From Herbaspirillum huttiense (GTDB taxonomy: Bacteria; Pseudomonadota; Gammaproteobacteria; Burkholderiales; Burkholderiaceae_D): a stretch of 64,000 nucleotides of DNA. This document shows positions 8,652 through 19,406 of the stretch, piece after piece (the stretch's first letter is position 1; each line of letters opens with the position of its first letter). A model generated the notes under the pieces. That model was given only the letters and a program-made list of their open reading frames with translations. It did not search any database and was not told where the DNA came from. The translations under genes and the position numbers were made by a program. The DNA is taken from positions 5,456,001 through 5,520,000 of the forward strand of contig NZ_CP037993.1 of the NCBI RefSeq assembly GCF_004367745.1, written 5' to 3'.

Positions 8652-9410
8652 ATGAAACTCACCGACAACACCCTCTTCATCACCGGTGGCACCTCCGGCA
8701 TTGGCCGCGCACTGGCCGAAGCCTTCTACCGGCTGGGCAACCAGGTCATCATCGGCGGCCGCCGCAAGGCCCTGCTCGATGAAGTGACCGCCGCCAATCC
8801 CGGCATGCAGGCCATCGAGTTCGACGTCTCCAGCCTGGCCAGCATCGAGGCCGCCGCCGCCACGCTCAAGGCGCGCTTCCCCACGCTGAACGTGCTGATC
8901 AACAATGCCGGCATCATGCCCTTCGACGATGCCGGCGGCGCCATCGACGACCAGGTCAGCCGCAGCATCCTCGACACCAACCTGCTCGGCCCGATCCGCC
9001 TGACGTCGGCCCTGATCGACCTGCTCAAGGCCCAGCCGCGCGCCACCATCATCCACAACACCTCGGTGCTGGCCTATGTACCGCTGGCGGTGACCGCCGT
9101 CTATTCGGCCAGCAAGGCGGCGCTGCATTCGTATGCGATGTCGCAGCGCTTCATGCTGCGCGACACCTCGGTGCGGGTGCAGGAGATCGCCCCGCCCTGG
9201 GTTGATACCGACCTGGTCAAGAAGAGCGGCGACCCGCGCGCCATGCCGCTGGAGGCCTTCATTGCCGAGACCATGGCCAAGCTGGCCGGCGATGAGGAAG
9301 AGATCATCGTCGAGTCCGTCAAGCCGCTGCGCGACAACCCAGGTGCCAATGAACACGCGCTGGTCAACGGCTTCAATGCGGCGCTGATCGCCAATCCGAT
9401 TCCGGTCTGA
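8652..9410 (+). CDS. short-chain dehydrogenase/reductase, DltE-like
   Basis: 252 aa. Rossmann motif TGGTSGIG at residues 11-18, NNAGIMP near residue 86, and the catalytic set as HNTSVLAY...YSASKAAL. The VIIGGRRKA region after beta-2 suggests NADP(H). The AMPLEAFIAETM stretch and C-terminal layout resemble DltE/YciK-like oxidoreductases of unknown substrate. AAGGAAA precedes the ATG. It is likely co-regulated with the preceding SDR and the following MFS exporter. Confidence 0.9.
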   Translation: MKLTDNTLFITGGTSGIGRALAEAFYRLGNQVIIGGRRKALLDEVTAANPGMQAIEFDVSSLASIEAAAATLKARFPTLNVLINNAGIMPFDDAGGAIDDQVSRSILDTNLLGPIRLTSALIDLLKAQPRATIIHNTSVLAYVPLAVTAVYSASKAALHSYAMSQRFMLRDTSVRVQEIAPPWVDTDLVKKSGDPRAMPLEAFIAETMAKLAGDEEEIIVESVKPLRDNPGANEHALVNGFNAALIANPIPV

Positions 9411-9468
9411 TCGTCTTGCGGTGTGCTGTCATGCAGCGCACCGCACCGTAGCCATCGTCGAGGACAGC

Positions 9469-10688
9469 ATGACATCCACTCCCCTGGAGCCTGCGCCGGC
9501 TCCCGCCCCCTCTGCATCGCCTTCGCCGTCGGGCTCGCTGCTCACGGCGGGCTTCCTGGCCCTGGGCACCTTCGCCATCGGCACCGAAGGCTTCATGATC
9601 GCGCCGCTGCTGCCGCGCATGGCGGCCGATTTCGGCATGAGCGTGTCGACCGTGGCCAGCCTGGTGATCGTCTTCACGCTGGTGCTGGCGATCAGTTCAC
9701 CCATCGCCACCGTCCTGTCGGCGCACATCAACCGCCGCCGCGTGCTGATGGGTGCAATGGGCGTCTTCACGGCGGCCAATCTGGTGGCGGCCCTCTCCAG
9801 CGGCTTTGGCGGTCTGCTGGCATCGCGCCTGCTGATGGCCGTGGCCGCCGGGCTCTACACACCCAATGCCAGTGCCCTGGCCGGGGCCATCGTCAAACCC
9901 GAACAGCGCGGACGGGCGCTGGCCATCGTCAGCGGCGGCATGACCATCGCCATCGCGCTGGGACTGCCACTGGGGTCGGTAGTCGGACATGCCTTTGGCT
10001 GGCGCGCCACGTTCGGGGCCGTGGCCGTGATGGGCGCGGTGGCGGTGGCCGGCATTTGGCTGGGGGTCGGGCGCGATGCCGGCGGGCAGATGCGGGTGGC
10101 CGGGCTGCGCGAGCGGCTGGCCGTGGTCGGGCAGCCGCTGATCCGGCGTCTGCTCGGGGTGACGCTGTTCTGGTCGGTCGGCGCGTATGCGGCCTATCCC
10201 TATGTGGCACCGTATCTGGCGCACACCCTGGCCTTCGCTGATCGCGGCATCGGCCTGACGGTCAGCCTGTGGGGCGCTGCGGCCGCCGCAGGCGTGACCG
10301 TGGGCGGCCATCTCAATGATCGCTTCGGCTCGCCGCGCGTGGTCAGGCTGTCGCTGCTGCTGCTGATGCTGGCCTTCTGGAGCTTGAGTGCGGCCACGAT
10401 GCTGTCGCCCCGGGCGGCACTGATCCCGGTGCTGGTAGCGGTGGTGGTTTGGGGCTTTGCGGTATGGGCCTTCTTCCCGGCGCAGATGGCACGGCTCATC
10501 GCCTCAGGCGCAGCGGCGCAGGCACCGGTGGCCTTGTCGCTCAACACCTCGACCATGTATCTCGGCTTTTCATTGGGCAGCGCGGCGGGCGCGGGCATTC
10601 TGGCACAGGGATGGATGGCTGGCATCGGCCTGTTCGCTGGCACCTGCGCACTGGCGGGCCTGCTGCTGGAGCAGCGCCTGCACCGGAC

Positions 10689-10692
<4 letters not shown>
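9469..10692 (+). CDS. MFS exporter, DHA1/AraJ-like
   Basis: 407 aa with about twelve membrane helices. The first half carries GTEGFMIAPLLPRMAADF (helix 1) and RGRALAIVSGGMTIAIALGLPLG, a motif-C-like helix typical of drug:proton antiporters of the DHA1 group. The start at 9469 is chosen because of GAGGA upstream; the longer frame from 9421 would add a non-membrane leader. A low-complexity Pro/Ala/Ser stretch (residues about 5-22) precedes helix 1. Its stop overlaps that of the convergent response regulator by 4 bp. The substrate is unknown. Confidence 0.88.
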
Positions 10693-12022
<1,330 letters not shown>

Positions 12023-12038
<16 letters not shown>

Positions 12039-13453
12039 GGCAACTCCATTTCAAAACGGGCACCGCGTTCGCTCGCGGCCAGGTGGATGACGCCGCCATG
12101 CGCATGCACGATCTCGCGCACCAGCACCAGGCCCAGGCCGGTGCCGCCAGTACGCTGGCTGACGAAGGGGTCGAACAGACTATCACGCAATTCCGCCGGC
12201 ACGCCCGGACCATCATCGGCCACCCACAGCAGCAGTCGCCCGTCCTCGCGCAAGCGCGCACCCAATGCGATGTGGCCGCCTGCGGTGCAATGCGCCAGGG
12301 CGTTGAGCAGCAGGTTGTCCACCGCGCGCGCCATCTGCACCGGGTCCAGTGCGCTGGTGACAAGACTGCCGCCAAAGCTGGCGGCATCGATGGCCGAGGC
12401 CAAGCGCACCTGCTGGCGCTCGGCCAGTTCGGCGTGGGCCTGGCAGCGGGCCTCAATCCAGCTGGCCAGATCGACGGCCTGGCGCTGCACCTGGAACGGT
12501 TGCGCCAGTGCCAGCAGGCTGGCCACCAGCGTATCGAGCCGCTCGGTCTGGCTGACCACCATTTCGAGCGCGCCGGTCACGCGCGTCTCGCGCACCTGGG
12601 CGGGGGCGGCCAGGGCATTCTCGGCTTTCATGCGCATGGCCCCGATGGGATTGCGGATTTCATGGGCCATGCCGGCCGCCACCCGGCCCAGCGTGGCCAG
12701 CCGTTCGGCGTGGGCCAGCTGGCTGGCCAGGCGTTCGGACTGGCTGCGCCAGCGCGTGAGCGTGGCCCCCAGCCACACCCCGCTGATGATGACGAAGGCC
12801 AGCAGCAAGGCGCTGGCCACCAGCAACTGATTGAGCACGCTGGCGCTCATCACCGGCACGCGCTTGAGGGTCCACGCCGCCAGCGCCACCTTGCCCAGCG
12901 GCACCGGGCAAGCGGCGAACACCACCGCCTCGCGCAGGCCGGGCCGCACGTCGGTGACGGTCGTGCCGCCATCGAGGGCGCGCTGCGCAGTCGAGACGAT
13001 GCGTTCCATTTCCGCACCCGGCGGATCACGTTTGATACCGCTGCCGTCATAGGTCGGGAAGGCATAGGCCACAACGTCGCGCTGGGGATGCCAGAAACCG
13101 CCCTCCACGCCGGCCTGATCGCGCAGGGACAAGTCAATCACCGCCTGCATGATGGAGCTGCCGGGCAGGCCGTCGCCATCGGCCGCAGTGCGGGACGCGC
13201 CGCTGCCGGAAGAGAGCGCATGGGCCAGGCCCGCGCTCATGGTGGCGCAGCTGACGGCGGCTTGGCCGGTGGCCTGGCTGATCTGCGAAGACGCGCCCTG
13301 GCGGCTCAGCTGCAGCAGCAGGAAGGCGAGAATGAGAGCGATCAGGGCGATGAAGGCCCACAGGATGACGAGGTCGCGCTTGATGGTGTTCTTGATGTTC
13401 AGGGAGCCTCCGGTGCTGCACAGATTCGGTTGACGACGCTCGCATTTGAACAC
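12023..13453 (-). CDS. sensor histidine kinase
   Basis: 476 aa if translation starts at the GTG at 13453. TM1 is about 27-47 and TM2 about 207-230, flanking a periplasmic sensor domain of about 160 residues with no recognised fold. The kinase core has the H-box MAHEIRNP (His264), N-box LLLNALAH, G1 DDGPGVP and G2 GGTGLGL. It phosphorylates the overlapping NtrC-type regulator. The start is uncertain: the GTG has no ribosome site, while GGAGG lies 4 bp before an in-frame CTG at 13402, still upstream of TM1. The signal sensed is unknown. Confidence 0.9.
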
Positions 13454-13611
13454 GAAGCGGGCAGCGCGTTCTGCGATCAGACCGGCGGGGCTGCACGGCG
13501 GTTCATCTTTTGTTGCAAGACAATCACGTTGCCGGCGATCAAGATGGAAGCGCTTTTTGCTTTATGCGTTAATTGCGCCTGGGGATCTGTGGGGGAACAA
13601 AAATCAAGCAG

Positions 13612-15087
13612 TTGAAGAAATACCTGGTCGTGGTATTGGGTATCGCCATGCTGATGGTGCTGGCCATGTGCGCCAGTACGCTTTATCAAAGCTATCGCCA
13701 GACTCGTCTTTCGGCGGTGGCCAACGCCGGCAACGTGACGCTGATCTCCCAGCGCGCCATTTCGCGCAACCTGGAGGTGCTATCGCTGTCGCTGGATACG
13801 CTGGCCTACCGCTACCAGCATCCGTTGGGCGCACGCCGGCTGGAAGAGGCGCAGCGCTATGCCTATCTGTTCGGCAGCGCCGCCAGCGTCAGCCATATCG
13901 CGGTGATGGCCGTGATCGGCCCCAAGGGCGAGGTGCTGGCCAGTTCGCGCCGCCGCCCGGGCGAACCCGCTCCCAACTATGGCGACCGTGCCTATTTCAC
14001 CGCGCACCGCGATGCGGACAATGTCGGCCTGTATGTCTCGCGGCCGATCCAGGCCAGCCTGGGCAATGAGCTGCAGGTGGTGGTGCTGTCCAAGCGGCTG
14101 TTCAATGACGATGGCAGCTTTGGTGGTGTCGTCGTGATGGCGCTGGACCTGGCCTATTTCCGCGATCTGTTCGAGGGGCTGTCACTGGGTGCCGATGGCG
14201 TCATCTCGCTGTATTCGGATGATGGCGTGGCCTACATGCGGGTGCCGTACCGGGACGACGTCATCGGCCGCGATCTCAGTGGCAGTGCCAATTTCCAGCG
14301 CATCAAGAGTTCTCTCCAGCATGAGGAAGGCAGTTTCTTCGCGCGCGCCAACAGTGATGGCGTAGAACGGCTCTATACCTTCCGGCGCATTCCCGACTCA
14401 CCGCTGATCGTCTTTGTCGGCTATTCGCAGGAGGCGATTTTCAAGAGCTGGCGCAAGACGCTCTATGCGGTGATCCTCTCGCTGTTCATCTTCACGCTGC
14501 TGCTGGCCTATCTGCTTTCGCACGTACGCCACGAGCTGCGCCGCCGCGTGAGCATCGAACGGCGGCTGGAAGAACTGGCCCTCACCGACGGCCTGACCGG
14601 CCTGCTCAACAGGCGCGCACTGGACGACGCCTTGCAGGCCACCTGGGAGCGCTGCCGGCGCAATCTCAATTCGACCTTCTCGGTGCTGTTCATCGATGTG
14701 GATTACTTCAAGCTCTACAACGACAGCTATGGCCACAAGCTGGGCGATGAGGTGCTGCGCGAAGTGGCGCAGGCCATCAACGAAAACCTGCCGCGCAATA
14801 CTGACTGCGCCGGCCGTTACGGCGGCGAGGAATTCGTGGTGCTGCTGGAGCTGACCGAGGAACAGGGCGCGCTCCTGATGGCCCAGCGCCTGTGCGATGC
14901 GGTCTACAGCCGGCTGATCGTGCATGCCACCAGTCCCCTGCGCGTGGTCACCATCAGCGTGGGCGTGGCCACCCTGCAGCGCGGCCACCACCGCCGCGTG
15001 GAGGACGTGCTCAATGCCGCCGATGCCGCCCTGTACCGGGCCAAGCGGGATGGGAGAAATGCGGTGAGGGTCAGCGGGGTTGAGTGA
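13612..15087 (+). CDS. membrane diguanylate cyclase with periplasmic sensor domain
   Basis: About 491 aa from the TTG at 13612; the frame is open from a TTG at 13573. There is no nearby ATG or strong ribosome site, so the start is a best guess, with KKYLVVV leading into TM1. A periplasmic region of about 260 residues (dCACHE-like: SRRRPGEPAPNYGDRAYF, then GADGVISLYSDDGV) is followed by TM2 and a GGDEF domain. The active loop is GGEEF (404-408 by this start) and an RxxD inhibitory site (RNTD) lies five residues upstream. It should make cyclic-di-GMP from two GTP and be product-inhibited. It is divergent from the two-component operon. Confidence 0.9.
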   Translation: MKKYLVVVLGIAMLMVLAMCASTLYQSYRQTRLSAVANAGNVTLISQRAISRNLEVLSLSLDTLAYRYQHPLGARRLEEAQRYAYLFGSAASVSHIAVMAVIGPKGEVLASSRRRPGEPAPNYGDRAYFTAHRDADNVGLYVSRPIQASLGNELQVVVLSKRLFNDDGSFGGVVVMALDLAYFRDLFEGLSLGADGVISLYSDDGVAYMRVPYRDDVIGRDLSGSANFQRIKSSLQHEEGSFFARANSDGVERLYTFRRIPDSPLIVFVGYSQEAIFKSWRKTLYAVILSLFIFTLLLAYLLSHVRHELRRRVSIERRLEELALTDGLTGLLNRRALDDALQATWERCRRNLNSTFSVLFIDVDYFKLYNDSYGHKLGDEVLREVAQAINENLPRNTDCAGRYGGEEFVVLLELTEEQGALLMAQRLCDAVYSRLIVHATSPLRVVTISVGVATLQRGHHRRVEDVLNAADAALYRAKRDGRNAVRVSGVE

Positions 15088-15110
15088 GACAAGCCGGACC
15101 CGGCTCAAAC

Positions 15111-15140
15111 AAAAAAGGGCACCATTTCCATGGTGCCCTT
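15111..15140 (-). terminator. rho-independent terminator of scoAB
   Basis: Stem GGGCACCA/TGGTGCCC with a six-base loop. Read on the minus strand it is followed by a run of six T (the A run at 15111-15116). It lies just past the scoB stop. Confidence 0.85.
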
Positions 15141-15187
15141 CGCTCATCCGACACGGCAGTGACTGCCGTCTCCGGTCTTTCAAACGA

Positions 15188-15838
15188 TCAGACCTCGCTC
15201 ACATCCAGCGGCGCTTCGGTCTTCTCGATCACTTCTTCCTTGGTCACGCCGGAAGCCAGTTCGATCAGCTTCAGGCCGCCCGGGGTCACGTCGATCACGC
15301 CCAGGTCGGTGATGATGCGGTTGACCACGCCCACGCCGGTCAGCGGCAGGTTGCAGTCGTTCAGGATCTTCTTCGAGGTGCTGCCATCCTTGGCCTTGGC
15401 CACGTGCTCCATCAGCACCACCACGCGGCCCACGCCGGCCACCAGGTCCATCGCGCCGCCCATGCCCTTGACCATCTTGCCGGGGATCATCCAGTTGGCC
15501 AGGTCGCCCTTGGCAGAGACCTGCATCGCCCCCAGGATGGCGATGTTGATCTTGCCGCCGCGAATCATGCCGAAGGAGTCCGCCGAGCTGAAGAAGGACG
15601 AACCGGGAATGGTCGTCACGGTCTGCTTGCCAGCGTTGATCAGGTCGGGGTCGACCTGGTCTTCGGTGGGGAAGGGGCCGATGCCCAGCAAGCCGTTCTC
15701 GGATTGCAGCCACACTTCGATATCGTTCGGAACGTGGTTGGCTACCAGGGTCGGCAAGCCGATACCCAGGTTCACGTAGAAGCCGTCCTGCAGTTCCTTG
15801 GCTGCGCGCGCAGCCATTTCATCTCTGGTCCATGCCAT
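15188..15838 (-). CDS. scoB: 3-oxoacid CoA-transferase subunit B
   Basis: 216 aa. The beta subunit transfers CoA between succinyl-CoA and acetoacetate or a related 3-oxoacid. The glutamate that forms the CoA thioester intermediate lies in the SENGLLG motif near residue 50, and [10 protein letters not shown] and ITDLGVIDV are family hallmarks. The ATG at 15838 has AAGGAG upstream and begins [13 protein letters not shown], the usual family start. It follows scoA by 13 bp. It belongs to ketone-body/short-chain acid catabolism; 3-oxoadipate (PcaJ) is an alternative substrate but no aromatic genes are nearby. Confidence 0.94.
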   Translation of the reverse strand: MAWTRDEMAARAAKELQDGFYVNLGIGLPTLVANHVPNDIEVWLQSENGLLGIGPFPTEDQVDPDLINAGKQTVTTIPGSSFFSSADSFGMIRGGKINIAILGAMQVSAKGDLANWMIPGKMVKGMGGAMDLVAGVGRVVVLMEHVAKAKDGSTSKKILNDCNLPLTGVGVVNRIITDLGVIDVTPGGLKLIELASGVTKEEVIEKTEAPLDVSEV

Positions 15839-15851
15839 TTTGTGTGTCTCC

Positions 15852-16547
15852 TTATGCGCGCACGGTGCGTTGTTCGATGCGCTTCTCGGGCGTGGCATTG
15901 ACCACGATGCGATGCACGAAGATGCCGGGGGTGTGGATCTGGTCCGGGTCGAGCTGGCCCACTTCCACCAGTTCTTCCACTTCCACCACGGTGACCTTGC
16001 CGGCCATGGCGACGTTGGGGTTGAAGTTGCGCGCGGTCTTGTTGAAGACCAGGTTGCCGGCCTTGTCGGCCTTGTGCGCCTTCACCAGCGACACGTCGGC
16101 CACCAGCGAGCGTTCCATCACGTAGCGCTCGCCGTCGAACTCGCGCACTTCCTTGCCTTCGGCCACCAGCGTGCCCACACCGGTCTTGGTGAAGAACGCG
16201 GGGATGCCGGCGCCACCAGCGCGCAGCTTCTCGGCCAGGGTCCCTTGCGGGGTGAACTCCAGTTCCAGTTCGCCGGCCAGGTACTGGCGCTCGAACTCCT
16301 TGTTCTCGCCCACGTAGGAGGCGATCATTTTCTTGATCTGGCGGGTGGTCAGCAACTGACCCAGGCCGAAACCATCGACGCCGGCGTTGTTGGAAATGGC
16401 GGTCAGGTTCTGCACGCCCGAATCACGCAGGGCGGCGATCAACGCCTCGGGGATGCCACACAGGCCAAAGCCGCCGACCGCAATGGTCTGGCCGTCCTTG
16501 ACGATGTCTTTCAACGCGGTGGCCGCGTCTGGATACACTTTGTTCAC
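15852..16547 (-). CDS. scoA: 3-oxoacid CoA-transferase subunit A
   Basis: 231 aa alpha subunit. Signature [11 protein letters not shown] lies near residue 24, with [11 protein letters not shown], the [19 protein letters not shown] segment, and [15 protein letters not shown]. It forms a heterodimer or heterotetramer with the downstream B subunit. It is the first gene of a two-gene operon ending at a clear terminator and is divergent from a PAS-LuxR regulator that probably controls it. Acetoacetate:succinyl-CoA transfer is most likely. Confidence 0.94.
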   Translation of the reverse strand: MNKVYPDAATALKDIVKDGQTIAVGGFGLCGIPEALIAALRDSGVQNLTAISNNAGVDGFGLGQLLTTRQIKKMIASYVGENKEFERQYLAGELELEFTPQGTLAEKLRAGGAGIPAFFTKTGVGTLVAEGKEVREFDGERYVMERSLVADVSLVKAHKADKAGNLVFNKTARNFNPNVAMAGKVTVVEVEELVEVGQLDPDQIHTPGIFVHRIVVNATPEKRIEQRTVRA

Positions 16548-16727
16548 GAGTCTCCTTTCGGCTCTTGTCTTGCGAGCAGGGTTGCAAGCGGGCCGGCGGA
16601 CATGCCGGCTTCAACAGGGATGGGCGCAGGGGCTTCTCTTGCGCAACGTCGGCAGACGTCGCCGGGCCCCGTTCGGCTCCAAATAGCGCCAATTATCATA
16701 GGGCAGCTGAAATAGGCCATACAATAC

Positions 16728-16739
16728 GGTAAAAATACC
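16728..16739. promoter_or_regulatory. small palindrome in scoA/luxR divergent promoter region
   Basis: GGTAAAAATACC is a perfect 12-bp dyad (GGTA-AAAA-TACC) within the most AT-rich part of the intergenic region. It is a plausible operator for the PAS-LuxR regulator, with no direct support beyond position. Confidence 0.3.
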
Positions 16740-16816
16740 TGGCGCAATGCAGCATGGTACCGTCAGACAGACGGTCCCGCCAGTTGCGAGGGACCAGCCA
16801 ACCAGTGCAGCAACTC

Positions 16817-17377
16817 ATGACCCAGCCACTCCCCATCGATTTCGAACAGGTTTTCATGCACGCGCCCATCGGCATGTGCGTCTCGCACAATCGCGTGATC
16901 CAGCAGGCCAACCTGGCCATGGCCGACATGTTCGGCTATGAGGTCGATGCGCTGCGCCAGACTTCCTTCCAGGAGATCTACCCCACCGCCGACGAATTCG
17001 AACGCACCGGCCTGCGCCTGGTGCCGATCCTGAACGAAAAGGGCTTTTATTCGGACGAGCGCATCATGAAGCGCTCCAACGATGAAATGTTCTGGTGCCA
17101 CGTCACCGGCCATGCGCTCAACCGCGACAACCCGCACGCGGCCGGTATCTGGACCTTTGAGGATGTCAGTGCAAAACGTCCCATCGCGCCCGGCCTGACC
17201 CCGCGCGAACGCGAGATCGCCGCACTGCTGGTGGAAGGCAAGACCAGCAAGCTCATCGCCCGCCAGGTCGAACTGAGCCCGCGCACTGTGGAAATGCATC
17301 GCGCCCGCCTGATGCGCAAGTTCGCCGCTTCCACCTCCTCCGAACTGGTGCACAAGCTGCTGAGCATCACGCCCTGA
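16817..17377 (+). CDS. PAS and LuxR-type helix-turn-helix regulator
   Basis: About 186 aa from the ATG at 16817; an in-frame ATG at 16754 is equally lacking a ribosome site. Residues about 10-125 form a PAS domain (VFMHAPIGMCVSHNRVIQQANLAMADMFGY is spread over its first strands). The C-terminal 60 residues are a LuxR helix-turn-helix (LTPREREIAALLVEGKTSK...SPRTVEMHRARLMRKF). No receiver domain is present, so it is a one-component sensor. It is divergent from scoAB, which it likely regulates. Confidence 0.85.
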   Translation: MTQPLPIDFEQVFMHAPIGMCVSHNRVIQQANLAMADMFGYEVDALRQTSFQEIYPTADEFERTGLRLVPILNEKGFYSDERIMKRSNDEMFWCHVTGHALNRDNPHAAGIWTFEDVSAKRPIAPGLTPREREIAALLVEGKTSKLIARQVELSPRTVEMHRARLMRKFAASTSSELVHKLLSITP

Positions 17378-17387
17378 TCACCCTTGA

Positions 17388-18326
17388 TCAGAAGGGCAGG
17401 CCTGCAAAACGCTGCGCCAGGAAATCGAGCATCGTGCGCAAGGTCGCCGGCATGTGCTTGCGCGAGGCATAGACGCCATAGATGCCCAGCTGCAAAGGCT
17501 CGTAATCGGGCAGCAATTGCACCAGCTGGCCGCTGGCGACCAGCGGCGCCACCGTATAGGCCGGCATGTGGCCGATGCCCACGCCGGCCAGCACCGCCTG
17601 CAGCAACACCGTCACCTCATTGGCGCTGATCGTGCCGCCCACCGCCACGCTTTGCGTCTGCGTCTTCATCTTCGCGGCGGCAGCGCCCTTGCCCGCCCTG
17701 GCTTTTTTCTTTTTCGGATCGAACTGCCACAGGCTGCGCCCCACATAGGAATGCGTCAGGCAATTGTGCAAGGCCAGGTCTTCCACCTTGCGCGGCATGC
17801 CATGGCGCGCTAGGTAATCCGGCGTGGCGCAGATCACCGAGTGGCAGACCCCCAGCGGACGCGCGATCAGATTGGGTTCCAGCCGGTTGGTCATGCGGAT
17901 GGCCAGGTCGATGCGTTCTTCCACCAGGTTCACGGTGCGGTCCAGCGCCAGCAGGTCCACCGCCACCCCCGGATAGCGGCGGCCATACTCGACCACGGCC
18001 TGGATCAGCTGGGTCTGTGCAAAGGAGGTACTGGTCGTGATGCGCAGGAGCCCGCGCGGCGTTTCATCGGGCGTATCGAGAACATGGCGCATGTCCTCGG
18101 AATACTCCAGCATCTGGCGGCAGCGCGGGAGCAATTCATTGCCGGCGGGGGTGAGCGATAGCCGCCGCGTGGTCCGGTGCAGCAGGCGCGCACCGACCCA
18201 GTCTTCCAGCTCGGCCACGTAGCGCGACACCACCGGCCGCGACAAGTCCAGCTGCTCGGCCGCCGCCGACAGGCTGCCGCCATCCACCACCGTCACGAAA
18301 ACCTGCATGGCCATCAGGCGATCCAT
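17388..18326 (-). CDS. LysR-family regulator with Lys/Ala-rich insertion
   Basis: 312 aa. The N-terminal winged helix (1-60, MAMQVFVTVVDGGSLSAAAEQL) and effector domain are typical. Residues about 205-221 are an unusual basic, alanine-rich insertion (KKKKARAGKGAAAAKMK) between two strands of the effector domain. It is divergent from the metallo-beta-lactamase-fold gene and probably controls it. The 125-bp intergenic region contains GATTTC...GAAATC half-sites (18350 and 18389). The effector is unknown. Confidence 0.9.
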   Translation of the reverse strand: MDRLMAMQVFVTVVDGGSLSAAAEQLDLSRPVVSRYVAELEDWVGARLLHRTTRRLSLTPAGNELLPRCRQMLEYSEDMRHVLDTPDETPRGLLRITTSTSFAQTQLIQAVVEYGRRYPGVAVDLLALDRTVNLVEERIDLAIRMTNRLEPNLIARPLGVCHSVICATPDYLARHGMPRKVEDLALHNCLTHSYVGRSLWQFDPKKKKARAGKGAAAAKMKTQTQSVAVGGTISANEVTVLLQAVLAGVGIGHMPAYTVAPLVASGQLVQLLPDYEPLQLGIYGVYASRKHMPATLRTMLDFLAQRFAGLPF

Positions 18327-18349
18327 TGGGGCCCCTTTTTCATTTGAAC

Positions 18350-18394
18350 GATTTCAGAAACAAACTGTGATCGATTATGCTGTTTTTCGAAATC
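18350..18394. promoter_or_regulatory. candidate operator between lysR and MBL-fold gene
   Basis: Inverted half-sites GATTTC (18350-18355) and GAAATC (18389-18394), with extended similarity (GATTTCAGAAAC versus GTTTTTCGAAATC). They flank an AT-rich centre in the divergent promoter region. Inferred from symmetry only. Confidence 0.35.
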
Positions 18395-18451
18395 AAAAGC
18401 GATCCTATGATGGCGGCTCCTGACACCCATCCACCTCTTTCCGGAGTCGCC

Positions 18452-19348
18452 ATGTTTTCCACCCTTCGCCTGCTGCGTCCCCTTCTGGCCATCGCTGCCA
18501 CCGGCCTGCTGGCCTTCTCGGGCGCGGCCGTCCAAGCCGCCGCCCCGCTCAAGCTCGACATCTACAATCCCGGCAAAGAAGCCATCTTCCCGGTCAGCTC
18601 GGTGCTGGTCACGGGTGAGCGCGAAGCGATCCTGGTCGATGCGCAATTCGGCCAGCGTGAAGCGCAGCAGGTCGTGGACAAGATCCGCGCCAGCGGCAAG
18701 AAGCTGACCACCATCTACATCAGCCACGGCGACCCGGATTACTACTTCGGCCTGGAAGCCCTGCACGCCGCCTATCCGGACGCAAAGATCGTGGCCTCCT
18801 CGCCGACCGTGGAACACATCAAGGAAACGGCTGCCGGCAAACTGGCCTACTGGGGCCCCAAGCTGGGTGACAACGCGCCCCGCGCCACCATCACGCCGGA
18901 AGTGCTCAAGGGCAAGACGCTGATGCTGGAAGGCCGCAAGCTGGAAATCGTCGGCCTGGACGGGCCGCAGCCGGATCGCAGCTTCGTCTGGATTCCCTCG
19001 CTCAAGGCCGTGGTTGGCGGCGTGGTGGTGGCCGGCAACATCCACGTATGGGTGGCCGATACGCAAAGCATGAAGTCGCGCCTGGACTGGCTCGGCACGC
19101 TGGGCCGCATCGAGAAGCTCAAGCCGGCCATCGTCGTGCCCGGCCACTATGCCGCCGGTGCGCCGCTGGATATCGCCTCGGTGCGTTTCACCCGCGACTA
19201 CCTGAATGCCTTCGACCAGGAAGCCGCCAAGGCCGCCGACGGCAATGCCCTGATTGCCGCCATGAAGCAGCGTTATCCTGACCTGGGCGATACCAGCTCG
19301 CTGGAGCTCTCCGCCAAGGTCATCAAGGGCGAAATGAAGTGGCCCTGA
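18452..19348 (+). CDS. exported MBL-fold metallo-hydrolase-like protein with altered metal motif
   Basis: 298 aa. The ATG at 18452 has GGAG upstream and starts a signal peptide (cleavage near VQA-AAP, about residue 30). The fold is metallo-beta-lactamase-like: strand ILVDAQFG, then ISHGDPDYYFG, and a late VVPGHY. The canonical HxHxDH site appears as H92-G-D94-P-D96-Y97, so two of its three histidines are replaced. This pattern occurs in a subgroup of exported MBL proteins whose substrates are not known to me. It is divergent from a LysR gene and followed by an NAD(P)-binding protein gene. Confidence 0.85.
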   Translation: MFSTLRLLRPLLAIAATGLLAFSGAAVQAAAPLKLDIYNPGKEAIFPVSSVLVTGEREAILVDAQFGQREAQQVVDKIRASGKKLTTIYISHGDPDYYFGLEALHAAYPDAKIVASSPTVEHIKETAAGKLAYWGPKLGDNAPRATITPEVLKGKTLMLEGRKLEIVGLDGPQPDRSFVWIPSLKAVVGGVVVAGNIHVWVADTQSMKSRLDWLGTLGRIEKLKPAIVVPGHYAAGAPLDIASVRFTRDYLNAFDQEAAKAADGNALIAAMKQRYPDLGDTSSLELSAKVIKGEMKWP

Positions 19349-19406
19349 TCTGAACTGCATTGATCCGAAGCTGTTTGTCCTCCCTCTCCATCAGAAAGGA
19401 AACACC

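Noticed and set aside
17171-17182. Possible further copy of the dispersed element (GTGCAAAACGTC)
   Set aside because: It lacks the central GA and lies inside the PAS-LuxR coding sequence; likely chance.
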